From: Acidimicrobiia bacterium | GTDB lineage: Bacteria > Actinomycetota > Acidimicrobiia > Acidimicrobiales > Bin134 | Assembly (NCBI GenBank): GCA_022821445.1 | Contig: JAJEDQ010000243.1 | Coordinates: 1-38,636, forward strand | Length of the DNA stretch: 38,636 nt | Direction of reading: 5' to 3' | Part shown: one piece after another, positions 17,276 to 25,375 of the stretch | How positions within the stretch are numbered: the first letter of the stretch is position 1 | Layout: each line of letters begins with the position of its first letter | The notes under the pieces: model-generated | The model's database searches: none | Told to the model about the DNA's origin: nothing | The model's input: the letters and a program-made list of their open reading frames with translations, nothing else | Position numbers and translations under genes: made by a program

Positions 17276-18786
17276 TATGGTTGTCCAGCTTCCTCGACTT
17301 CGGAGAGTTCGAGGGTTTTGCGGTCGACTTTGGACATGGGGGTCAGGGGGAAGGCGTTGGTTAGGCGGAGGTGCTCGGGGAGCTTGTAGTCGGCGATGTG
17401 TTCTTTACCGAAGGCTCGTAGCTCTTCGAGCGTGGGTGGGTCGTTGGGATCGGTTGGGATGACCACGGCTACCCCGACGGCACCCATCACCTCGTCGGGG
17501 CGGGGCACCACGCACACGCCGGCCACCTTGGGGTGCCAGGCCAGCACCTTCTCGGCGTCCACCGGGAATACCACATAGCCGCCCCGGTGGAAGCCCTCCC
17601 CCCTACGGCCCACCAAGCGCAGACAGCCGGTGTCGTCGGTCCAGCCCTGGTCACCGGTGTAGAGCCAGCCGCCCCTTAGCGCCTCCGCGGTGGCCTCCGG
17701 GTTTCGCCAGTACCCGGCCATCACGGTGCGGGATTGGAAGCAGACCTCGCCAACTGTTCCGGCCGGCACGGCCTGATCGCTGTCGGGATCGCGCACCTCG
17801 ACCTTGATGCCGGGCCGGGGTCGCCCCACGGTGTAGAGCATCTCCTCCATGGGGGCGTCGATCCAGGTGAAGGTTCCTATTCCGCCGACCTCGGTGCAGG
17901 CATACCGCTGAGTCCAGTCGGCCTCGAACCGTTGCCGAGCCTCCTCGATCACATTGGGGGGCGAGGGTGCCCCGCCGGTCACCACGAGCTTGACCGATGA
18001 GAAGTCGTATTGGTCGAAGTCGGGATGGCGAAGCATGAGGGCGATCTGGGGGGCCACCCCGCCCACTGCGGGCATCCGGTAGCGGGACACGGCGTCGAGC
18101 ACCGCGGTGGCACTCCACTTGTCGATCACATGCAGTGTGGTGCCCACCGCGAACTGAGCAGGGATCTTGCCCATCACCCCGATGTGGGCCATCTGGGTGT
18201 TGGAGGTGATGGGTCCGCCCTCCCCCCAGCCGTTGCCGGTGTCCACGATGGCGATGTCGGCCAAGATCCGATCGGTGAACGTGGCCCCCTTGGGCACGCC
18301 GGTGGTCCCCGAGGTGAACACCACCGCCACCGGCCGATCGCCGTCAGGCGGCAGTAGCGGCGGGGCCTCGTCTCGTACCCGAAGATCAGCACACACCGAC
18401 CTGGGCCCGTCGGCCAGCGCAACTTCGATCACATCGATGCCTAGGCTCATGCCATCGGCCATGGCGGCAGTGGCGACGGCCCTGTCGGCTTGGGCCACCT
18501 CGTTCACCAGCACGGCCCGTTCGGGGGCAGGCAAGCGGCTGCTCACCCCGGCGGTGATGGCCCCCAGTTTGGCCAGCGCTCCGTACAGCACGATGTAGTC
18601 CACCGACGACGGCACCAACAGGGCCACAACCTGGCCATGTGCAATGCCCCGGCGGGTCAGACCAACGGCCACCTCGTCGGTTAGGCGGTCGAACTGGGCA
18701 AAACTGACCGACCAACTCTCTTCCGCCACCAGGGCCGGACGGTCGGAAAACCGCTTTCCCGACGCCCTGATGGTTTCGGCCCACAT
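17275..18786 (-). CDS. AMP-dependent acyl-CoA synthetase/ligase
   Basis: VVFTSGTTGVPKGATFTD, YACTEVGGIGTF, GGWLYTGDQGWTDDTGCLRLVGRRGEGFHRGGYVVFPVDAE, PMSKVDRKTLE. Confidence 0.92.
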   Translation of the reverse strand: MWAETIRASGKRFSDRPALVAEESWSVSFAQFDRLTDEVAVGLTRRGIAHGQVVALLVPSSVDYIVLYGALAKLGAITAGVSSRLPAPERAVLVNEVAQADRAVATAAMADGMSLGIDVIEVALADGPRSVCADLRVRDEAPPLLPPDGDRPVAVVFTSGTTGVPKGATFTDRILADIAIVDTGNGWGEGGPITSNTQMAHIGVMGKIPAQFAVGTTLHVIDKWSATAVLDAVSRYRMPAVGGVAPQIALMLRHPDFDQYDFSSVKLVVTGGAPSPPNVIEEARQRFEADWTQRYACTEVGGIGTFTWIDAPMEEMLYTVGRPRPGIKVEVRDPDSDQAVPAGTVGEVCFQSRTVMAGYWRNPEATAEALRGGWLYTGDQGWTDDTGCLRLVGRRGEGFHRGGYVVFPVDAEKVLAWHPKVAGVCVVPRPDEVMGAVGVAVVIPTDPNDPPTLEELRAFGKEHIADYKLPEHLRLTNAFPLTPMSKVDRKTLELSEVEEAGQP

Positions 18787-18873
18787 CTCCCGAGTGTGCC
18801 ACTTCGGGACAACTGAGTACCTGCGTTGTGGGGGGAATACGGTTGGCGGGTCCGAACAGCAAGGAGCGTGGCC

Positions 18874-19420
18874 ATGGGCGAATTCGTGCGGATTGAAACC
18901 GGCGAGGCGGAAGGAGTTGCCTCAAATCACCATCTGCGCCATCAACGGCTACGCCCTCGGCGGGGGATGCGAACTGGCCATGGCCGCCGAGTTCCGACTG
19001 GTGGGTGAGGGCGCAGTATTGGGCCAACCAGAGATCCTGCTGGGCCTCATCCCCGGCGGAGGAGGCACCCAGCGCCTGAGTCGCCTGGTGGGCATCACCA
19101 AGGCTAAGGAGCTGATTTACAGCGGGCGAAACGTGCGGGCCGACGAAGCGGTGGCCATCGGTTTGGCCTCAGCCGTCCACCCCGACGAAGAGGTGTACGA
19201 CGAGGCCGTGAAGCTGGCTGCCCGATACGCCTCAGGCCCCGCCGCCGCGATCACACTGGCCAAGAAAGCAATCCTCTACGGCTACTTCCTACCCCTCGAT
19301 GAAGCCCTGGAAATCGAGGTCGAAGCCTTCGCCTCCTGCTTCGACACCGAAGACGCCCACACCGGCGTGGCCAGCTTCCTAGAAAGCGGTCCCGGCAAGG
19401 CGGTGTTCAGCGGGTCGTAG
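18874..19420 (+). pseudogene. Enoyl-CoA hydratase/isomerase (crotonase) with internal deletion and frameshift
   Basis: ATG frame gives MGEFVRIETGEAEG..., then the family resumes in another frame as RRKELPQITICAINGYALGGGCELAMAAEFRLVGEGAVLGQPEILLGLIPGGGGTQRLSRLVG...; the segment carrying the first oxyanion-hole motif is missing. Confidence 0.75.
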
Positions 19421-19430
19421 GTGCTCGTCG

Positions 19431-20456
19431 TCACACAACCGGGGTGGCCTCCGACACGGCCAAGGCCTTCTCCTCGGGGGGAGTGGGGCCGAAGCGGCGC
19501 CAGAGCCAGCCGGCGACGGCGCCGGTCACGATCATCAGCACGCCGATGAGGGCCATGCCCATCAGCCGGCCGCCCAAGTCGTCCAGCAGGGCCTCGTGGA
19601 TCGACTGGGCCGCACGCACGGTGTCGGTGTTGTCGATAAGCACGGCCAGTAATGCCCGAGAGCCGTAGATCCCCACGCCCAAGATGCCGGCCATGGCCAC
19701 GATGCCGGTGCCGATGCTCCACACCACCCGAGTGCGAGACGGCGCTATCAACAGCGCCCCGATGCCGCACAGCAGGATCAGGGTGATGGTGGAGGACCGC
19801 CGGTCTTGGAGTTGGCCGAGGAATTCCCAGAACCGATCGCCCGGCTGGGCCCGTTGAAGAACGGTCACCACCCCGGCATCGTGAGGGGGTGTCACGGTGC
19901 CCAGAAAGGCCAGCTCTTCAATGGCCACGATCTCGTCCAGCGCTTGATTGAAGATCGGTCCCAAATCGACTTCGACGCTGCGAATGGGTGGGTTGGCCAC
20001 CAGGGTGCCGCCCTCCACGGCCAGCACGTCGCCATGAGCCTGGCGCACTGCTCTTTCCAGCAGGCCGCTGTTGGCCTCATCAGAGAGCAGTTCCGCCACC
20101 ACCACCGGGACCTCCTGCTGGATCACCTGCTGGGCGCCCGCCGAGCCCGCGGGCGTGACCGGCAGATCAGCCATTTCCACCGTGGTGGCGATGAATGACG
20201 CCGCCACCACTTTGTGGACGTCTTCGTCGTCGAAGATCCCGGCCAGCTCCTCGGTGAAGCGGTCTTCGTCGAACACCACCAGATCGGCGTAAGTGGTGAG
20301 TGCGGAGAACCCCGACCCGAACACCACGATCAACAGCAACAGGACGGCCACCGCCTCGCGCACCGTTCGGGAGGTGACGCTGCGCCAAGAGCGCACCAAT
20401 TGCTGGAAATAGTCCTCCACTGTGTTCAGTCTGCCCGTCTCCAGTTGGTTCTTCAC
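19431..20456 (-). CDS. Multi-pass membrane protein, hypothetical
   Basis: Hydrophobic segments AVAVLLLLIVVFGSGFSALTTYA, TITLILLCGIGALLIAPS, GIVAMAGILGVGIYGSRALLAVLI, GMALIGVLMIVTGAVAGWLW. Confidence 0.7.
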   Translation of the reverse strand: MKNQLETGRLNTVEDYFQQLVRSWRSVTSRTVREAVAVLLLLIVVFGSGFSALTTYADLVVFDEDRFTEELAGIFDDEDVHKVVAASFIATTVEMADLPVTPAGSAGAQQVIQQEVPVVVAELLSDEANSGLLERAVRQAHGDVLAVEGGTLVANPPIRSVEVDLGPIFNQALDEIVAIEELAFLGTVTPPHDAGVVTVLQRAQPGDRFWEFLGQLQDRRSSTITLILLCGIGALLIAPSRTRVVWSIGTGIVAMAGILGVGIYGSRALLAVLIDNTDTVRAAQSIHEALLDDLGGRLMGMALIGVLMIVTGAVAGWLWRRFGPTPPEEKALAVSEATPVV

Positions 20457-20486
20457 GCCACTCTCGACGAAGGGTGGCGGAACGGG

Positions 20487-20786
20487 CTAGCCGAACAGCG
20501 GACTCACCGAGGAGACCTGGTACTTCTTCCCGTCCATCCCGGTGATGCCCAATTCGCTGATCGCCCCTCCGAATGCCGCGATATGCGGGGCAGTGAAGTG
20601 GGCGCCCAACGCCTCTTCACTTTCCCAGATCTCGAAGAAGCGGATTTTGCCCGGCGCTTCCACCGAAAAGACGTACTCAAGGTTGCCGTCCTCGGCCCGG
20701 GAAGCGGCGGCCATCTCATTGGCGGCCTCCATAAACGCATCGGTGTTCTCAGGGGGAAGTGAGCCGGTGCCGGCTATGACAATCAT
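20487..20786 (-). CDS. Antibiotic biosynthesis monooxygenase (ABM)/quinol monooxygenase-like protein, copy 1
   Basis: MIVIAGTGSLPPENTDAFMEAANEMAAASRAEDGNLEYVFSVEAPGKIRFFEIWESEEALGAHFTAPH: ABM pattern; 99 aa. Confidence 0.85.
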   Translation of the reverse strand: MIVIAGTGSLPPENTDAFMEAANEMAAASRAEDGNLEYVFSVEAPGKIRFFEIWESEEALGAHFTAPHIAAFGGAISELGITGMDGKKYQVSSVSPLFG

Positions 20787-20876
20787 GGGATCTCCTCAAA
20801 GTGGTGATGAGCGCCCACAGCGTAGCCACCGGAGATCTGGATCCTGGGATCGGGACGCTGGGCTGAGCATTTGGAG

Positions 20877-20937
20877 CCCGCTTATACGTTGTGGCCCCTG
20901 AGCTCTAGGAACGAGCTGCGGTGTAGGCGCCTGCGGG
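20877..20937. repeat. 61-bp direct repeat, copy A (left of AAA_14 ATPase)
   Basis: cccgcttatacgttgtggcccctgagctctaggaacgagctgcggtgtaggcgcctgcggg; 58/61 identical to 22382-22442. Confidence 0.95.
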
Positions 20938-20966
20938 GGGTGTCCCTGTGTTGTTGTCAAGCTGCG

Positions 20967-20990
20967 GGGGCTGGAGGGTCTGTCAGCCCC
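20967..20990. terminator. Hairpin ggggctg-N10-cagcccc spanning the ATPase stop codon
   Basis: 7-bp perfect arms; no U-tract, weak call. Confidence 0.25.
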
Positions 20991-22254
20991 AGAGGCCGGC
21001 GATGGGGACGGCTTCGATGCCGTCTGCCAGCTTGCGGCGGTGACGGCCGGTGTGGAACACGACTCCTCCGGCGAATTGCTCTGGTGGCAGGTGGTCGCGA
21101 AGCCAAGCGATGTGGCGGGCGTCTCGCAGTGCTGGGGCGCTGTCGGATTTCACCTCGAAAGCGGCCACTTTGTCGCCGAACTCGGCTATCAGGTCGATTT
21201 CGTGCTCTCCGCGCTGGGAACGCAAGTGGTAGAGCTGCACTGGGCGGCTTGAGGCTTCTGCCTCCACGCGTAGCTGGGCCGCCACATAGGTGTCGAGCAG
21301 GCGGCCCCGGGCTTCGGTGTCGCGCTTAGCGGTGTCGAAGTCCACGCCCGACAACCAGGCTGCGAGCCCCGAATCGGTGAGATAGCGCTTAGGGGTTGAC
21401 GTGAGCCGCCTCAGCCGGTTGGAGCGCCACGCCGGAGCGTCGGCGGCGAGTCGCAATACTTGGAGGATCTCGTGGTAGCCCGCTGCGGTTTTCCGGTCGA
21501 GTTGAGCCGACTCTGCCAGCGCGGTGTCAGCCACAATGCCCGCGGAGTGCAGCGCATATGCCTGCATGTACCGCCGCATGCTCTGCGGGTTGCGGCGGCG
21601 GCCAGTGGCGCCGTCGAACTCGCCGAGGTCGCGGGTTGTCGCGACTTGGACGTAGCTGCGCATCCATCGGGACCGCCGGCCCGCATCGGGGGCGCCTATT
21701 GCGCCGGGGAACCCTCCGGCCAGCGCGATTTGCAGATACTCCAGAATGTCGGGGGGGTTCTCGGGCACCGTGAACCGCTGTGGCGTGCCCCAGCGGTCGA
21801 ACAGCGACGGCGCTCCGGCATCGCCGAAGCGCTCGCGCCCGACAAGCGGCCAAAGCTGGATGTCCAGGAACCGGCCCGTGCCGGGCCAGGATCCGGCGAC
21901 CAGGTCGTTTCGGGCTGAGCCGGTGATGATGAACCGGCCCGGATGCCCATCGGCGTCCACCGCCCTTTTGACCGCGCCCAGAACCTCGGGGGTGTGCTGC
22001 CACTCATCGAGCAGGAGCGGGAAAGGCCCTACAGAGATGGCCGCGTCCGGGTCGTCCAAGACGAGGCCGCGCTCTTCGGGGCGGTCGAGCCGCAGCGCCG
22101 ACGCGGCCTGCCGCAGTGAGGTAGTCGTCTTGCCCACCGCCCGCGGACCCGTGACGAGCACAGCAGGCCACCCTCCCAAATCCTCAGCAAGAGTGCTGTC
22201 TGCGATGCGGGCAATGTAGCCGTCGATGTCGGTAAGCCTATCGGGACCAGGCAA
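20983..22254 (-). CDS. AAA_14 / DUF4143-type ATPase
   Basis: VLVTGPRAVGKTTTSLRQAAS (Walker A), FPLLLDEWQHTPEVLGAVKRAVD, RFIITGSARNDL, C-terminal HEIDLIAEFGDKVAAFEVKSD nuclease-like motif. Confidence 0.9.
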   Translation of the reverse strand: MPGPDRLTDIDGYIARIADSTLAEDLGGWPAVLVTGPRAVGKTTTSLRQAASALRLDRPEERGLVLDDPDAAISVGPFPLLLDEWQHTPEVLGAVKRAVDADGHPGRFIITGSARNDLVAGSWPGTGRFLDIQLWPLVGRERFGDAGAPSLFDRWGTPQRFTVPENPPDILEYLQIALAGGFPGAIGAPDAGRRSRWMRSYVQVATTRDLGEFDGATGRRRNPQSMRRYMQAYALHSAGIVADTALAESAQLDRKTAAGYHEILQVLRLAADAPAWRSNRLRRLTSTPKRYLTDSGLAAWLSGVDFDTAKRDTEARGRLLDTYVAAQLRVEAEASSRPVQLYHLRSQRGEHEIDLIAEFGDKVAAFEVKSDSAPALRDARHIAWLRDHLPPEQFAGGVVFHTGRHRRKLADGIEAVPIAGLWG

Positions 22255-22381
22255 GTTGTTCCACTATTTTGTACCACAGTTCCTACCCAAAACCGTGAGC
22301 AGTAACATCCCATTTTCGCCTGCTTATGCTGTCGGCCTGTCAGACGCCCCCTTATCAAGCGGTGGGCCAGAGCAGTCGCAT

Positions 22382-22442
22382 CCCGCTTATGCCTTGTGGC
22401 CCCTGAGCTCTAGGAACGAGCTGCGGTGTAGGTGCCTGCGGG
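22382..22442. repeat. 61-bp direct repeat, copy B (right of AAA_14 ATPase)
   Basis: cccgcttatgccttgtggcccctgagctctaggaacgagctgcggtgtaggtgcctgcggg; overlaps the 3' end of the small secreted-protein gene. Confidence 0.95.
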
Positions 22443-22676
22443 CGGGTCGGTGTTTGGGTTGGGGCATCCGCCGGGCACGGCGGCTGTGTCGGTGTTGAAC
22501 AGGCAGCGATAGGTATTCAGGAGGTTCTCCTGGTTGGCGATGAGCTGGTCGCGCGCTGCGATGTCTTGGGAGGAGACGCCTCCTGAGCTTTGGGCCGCCG
22601 CTGCTCCTGGGACAGCGGCGACTGCGCTGATAACCAGTGCGACCACAATTACGCGCAGGCTCTACTTCTTGTTCAT
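22410..22676 (-). pseudogene. Small secreted protein; in-frame TAG at codon 5 of the apparent signal peptide
   Basis: ATG AAC AAG AAG TAG AGC CTG CGC GTA ATT GTG GTC GCA... = MNKK*SLRVIVVALVISAVAAVPGAAAAQSSGG...; alternative start is GTG at 22646. Could be functional from that start. Confidence 0.55.
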
Positions 22677-22743
22677 GACAGCCCAATGTAACCCACCCCC
22701 CCACCCCCCCGGCCAAGTCAACGCGTAGAGGGCATCCCCCGCG

Positions 22744-23043
22744 CTATCCGAACAGCGGGCCGACTGAGGAGATTTCGTATTTCTTGCCGTCCATCCCGGC
22801 CATGCCCAGCTCGCTGACTGCGGCCTGGAACGCACCGAAAGGGGGGGCGGCGAATTGGGCCGTCATGGCTTCCTCGGTATCCCATATCTCCAAGAACCGA
22901 AAAACGCCAGGCGACTGCATCGAGATGCAGTAGTCGATGTTGCCGTCCAGGGTGCGCGACGCGGCGGAAATGTCGGCAGCGGCGGCCATGAACGCCTCAG
23001 AGTTCTCAGCAGGGACGGAAACGGATCCGGCGACAACGATCAT
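22744..23043 (-). CDS. ABM/quinol monooxygenase-like protein, copy 2
   Basis: MIVVAGSVSVPAENSEAFMAAAADISAASRTLDGNIDYCISMQSPGVFRFLEIWDTEEAM; aligns gap-free with the 20487-20786 product, identical C-terminal SSV.PLFG. Confidence 0.85.
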   Translation of the reverse strand: MIVVAGSVSVPAENSEAFMAAAADISAASRTLDGNIDYCISMQSPGVFRFLEIWDTEEAMTAQFAAPPFGAFQAAVSELGMAGMDGKKYEISSVGPLFG

Positions 23044-23157
23044 GGAATCTCCTCACGGCGAGACGAGCGGCTACAGAGTAGCCATAGGGGAGGCTGGTGG
23101 GTGGATCGCCCGCCGACCAAGGTGGGCCGAGCGGTCGTCACCTAGAGTGACGGTGGG

Positions 23158-23661
23158 ATGCTGCCTTTCGACCCCATCAGCGAGGCCCGGCGAAACTGGG
23201 AGGCCAACGAATGGCGGGCTATCGACGCCATGTCGGCAGCCACGTCGATCACTCGGGCCAACCAGCTGGTGATCGGGCGGATCAATGAAGCCCTGGTCCC
23301 GTTCGACCTGACCTTCTCCCGATTCGAGGCGCTGGCCCTGCTCCATTTCTCTCGGCGCGGCTCACTTCCGCTGGGGAAGATGGGCAATCGGCTGATGGTC
23401 CACCCCACCAGCGTCACCAACGCCATCGACCGCCTTGAGCGCGACGGGCTGGTTCGACGGGTACCCCACGCCGATGACCGTCGCACCGTGCTGGCCGAGA
23501 TTTCCGACGAGGGACGCCGGGTGGTGGCCAAGGCGGCCGACGCTTTGGCCGACATCGAGTTCGGCCTGGCCGGCCTGTCGGCTCAAACCCTGGGCGCGTT
23601 GGACAATGCCATCCGCACCCTCCGAAAAGACGCCGGAGATTTCGCCGAGCAAGCCGAGTAA
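23158..23661 (+). CDS. MarR-family transcriptional regulator
   Basis: LTFSRFEALALLHFSRRGSLPLGKMGNRLMVHPTSVTNAIDRLERDGLVRRVPHADDRRTVLAEISDEGRRVV: MarR wHTH. Confidence 0.93.
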   Translation: MLPFDPISEARRNWEANEWRAIDAMSAATSITRANQLVIGRINEALVPFDLTFSRFEALALLHFSRRGSLPLGKMGNRLMVHPTSVTNAIDRLERDGLVRRVPHADDRRTVLAEISDEGRRVVAKAADALADIEFGLAGLSAQTLGALDNAIRTLRKDAGDFAEQAE

Positions 23662-23665
23662 TCCG

Positions 23666-24487
23666 GTGGCCACCCTGGAGATCCGCCCGCTTACCTCTGA
23701 CATCGGGGCCGAGATCTTCGGGGTGGATTTGCGGGAAGAACTCGACGACCCCACGGTGGCCGCCATCCGCCAGGCGCTGCTCGACCATCTGGTGGTGTTC
23801 TTTCGCGACCAACCCATCACCCCCGACCAGCATTTGGCCTTCGCCCAGCGATTCGGCCCCATCAACGTGGCGCCGTTTGGCCCCAAGCTCGATACCCACC
23901 CCGCGATAACCGTGCTCGACCAGGTATCGCCGGTGGGCGGGCTGGCCGCCCGCTGGCACAGCGACAACACCTACATGCCCAACCCCCCGCTGGGATCCGT
24001 CCTCCGAGCGGTGGAGATGCCCGACGTGGGCGGTGACACCTGTTTCGCCAATATGTACAAGGCCTACGAGGCGCTGTCAGACCCAATGAGGGCGCTGGTC
24101 GACAGTCTGGACGCAGCCCACGACCTCACCTATACCCTCACCCGGGCCATCGACGAGGGCTTCGCGAAAGAGCACTTGGAGCCGATGCAAGCCGAGTACC
24201 CGGAGCTGATCCGCCCGGTGGTGCGAGTCCACCCCGAGACCGGGCGGCGGGCCCTGTTTGTGAACAGCAACTTCACCACCCGCCTGGTGGGGGTGACCGA
24301 GGCGGAGAGCCACGTGCTGCTGCCGTTCTTGTTGAACCATGTGCGCTCCCCCGAGTTCCAGTGCCGCTTCCGCTGGGCTGCCGATTCCATCGCCTTCTGG
24401 GACAACCGGGCCGTCCAGCACTTCGCCGTCCCCGACTACACCGAGCGCCGCCTCATGCACCGGGTCACGGTGGAGGAGTGGGACTAG
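23666..24487 (+). CDS. TauD/TfdA-family Fe(II)/2-oxoglutarate dioxygenase
   Basis: GTG start; VDLREELDD...LLDHLVVFFRDQPITPDQHLAFAQRFG; WHSDNTYMPNPPLGSVLRA (HxD); FWDNRAVQHFAVPDY (distal His). Confidence 0.92.
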   Translation: MATLEIRPLTSDIGAEIFGVDLREELDDPTVAAIRQALLDHLVVFFRDQPITPDQHLAFAQRFGPINVAPFGPKLDTHPAITVLDQVSPVGGLAARWHSDNTYMPNPPLGSVLRAVEMPDVGGDTCFANMYKAYEALSDPMRALVDSLDAAHDLTYTLTRAIDEGFAKEHLEPMQAEYPELIRPVVRVHPETGRRALFVNSNFTTRLVGVTEAESHVLLPFLLNHVRSPEFQCRFRWAADSIAFWDNRAVQHFAVPDYTERRLMHRVTVEEWD

Positions 24488-24497
24488 TCGCGAGGTA

Positions 24498-25268
24498 TCA
24501 GATGGTGAACGCGCCGTCGATGTCGAGCTTTTGGCCGCTGATGTAGTTGGCCGCGTCAGAGGCCAAAAAGCAGGCGGCCTCGGCGATGTCCGTCGCCTTG
24601 CCGAATCGGCCCAGTGGGATGTTGGTGCGGGCCACCTCCAAGGCTCGGTCGTCCAAGTCACCATCGGCCATGAGCCGGGCGGCCATGCCGTCTTCCAGCA
24701 TTCCTGGCCCCACGCAGTTGGCCCGCACTCCGAATCGACCCTCCTCCACGGCCACCGCCCGCATCAAAGACTCCACTGCGCCCTTGGGGATCGACGACAG
24801 GGCGTCGCGTTTGGGGAACACGGTGGTGGCCGCGGTGGTCACGTACACGATGTTGCCGCCGACTGCCCGCAGGTGGGGGAGCACGGCCACTGTCAGGTTG
24901 AATGCGCCCACCACGTCGGCGTCGATCTGGCGGGCGAACAAGTCGGGGTCGGTCTGCGACAAGTACATCTGAGGCACATGGGGACCGGCTGCGCTCACCA
25001 CCGTGTGCAGCCCGTCGAGCCGATCGGCCGCCTCGTCGGCGAATGCCCGGAGCTCATCGGGGTCTTCCAGGGCCGGGTTCCCGATGTGGGCGTCCACGCC
25101 GGCGTCCCTGACCGAAGCAGCCACTGCCTCGGCCGCCTCGGAATTCGATCGGTAGGTGAACGCCACCGAAGTCCCTCGCTGGGCGAGCATCTCGCAGATG
25201 GCCGCGCCTATGCCGCCGCTGCCCCCGGTTACCAGCGCCCCGCCGGAGCGGCCAGAGAATTCACCCAT
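24498..25268 (-). CDS. Short-chain dehydrogenase/reductase (FabG-like)
   Basis: ALVTGGSGGIGAAICEMLAQRG (Rossmann), NIVYVTTAAT, RANCVGPGMLEDGM, CFLASDAANYISGQKLDIDGAF. Confidence 0.9.
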   Translation of the reverse strand: MGEFSGRSGGALVTGGSGGIGAAICEMLAQRGTSVAFTYRSNSEAAEAVAASVRDAGVDAHIGNPALEDPDELRAFADEAADRLDGLHTVVSAAGPHVPQMYLSQTDPDLFARQIDADVVGAFNLTVAVLPHLRAVGGNIVYVTTAATTVFPKRDALSSIPKGAVESLMRAVAVEEGRFGVRANCVGPGMLEDGMAARLMADGDLDDRALEVARTNIPLGRFGKATDIAEAACFLASDAANYISGQKLDIDGAFTI

Positions 25269-25357
25269 GGCCAGCAACCCTAGAGCGCATTGCTACGGCG
25301 GTGACCGATGTCGGTGTCGCGGCCGGAGAATTCACCCATGGCCAGCAACCCTAGAGC
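25250..25357. repeat. 37-bp direct repeat (36/37) duplicating the SDR translation start
   Basis: ggccagagaattcacccatggccagcaaccctagagc at 25250-25286; ggccggagaattcacccatggccagcaaccctagagc at 25321-25357; period 71. Confidence 0.95.
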
Positions 25358-25375
25358 CGCAGTCTGTGTGGTGGG

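Noticed and set aside
13404-22664. Genome-wide amber (TAG) suppression or recoding from two internal TAG codons
   Set aside because: TAG is a normal terminator in this window (menC at 11341-11343, MFS at 29100-29102, secreted protein at 22410-22412); independent nonsense changes or errors are simpler.
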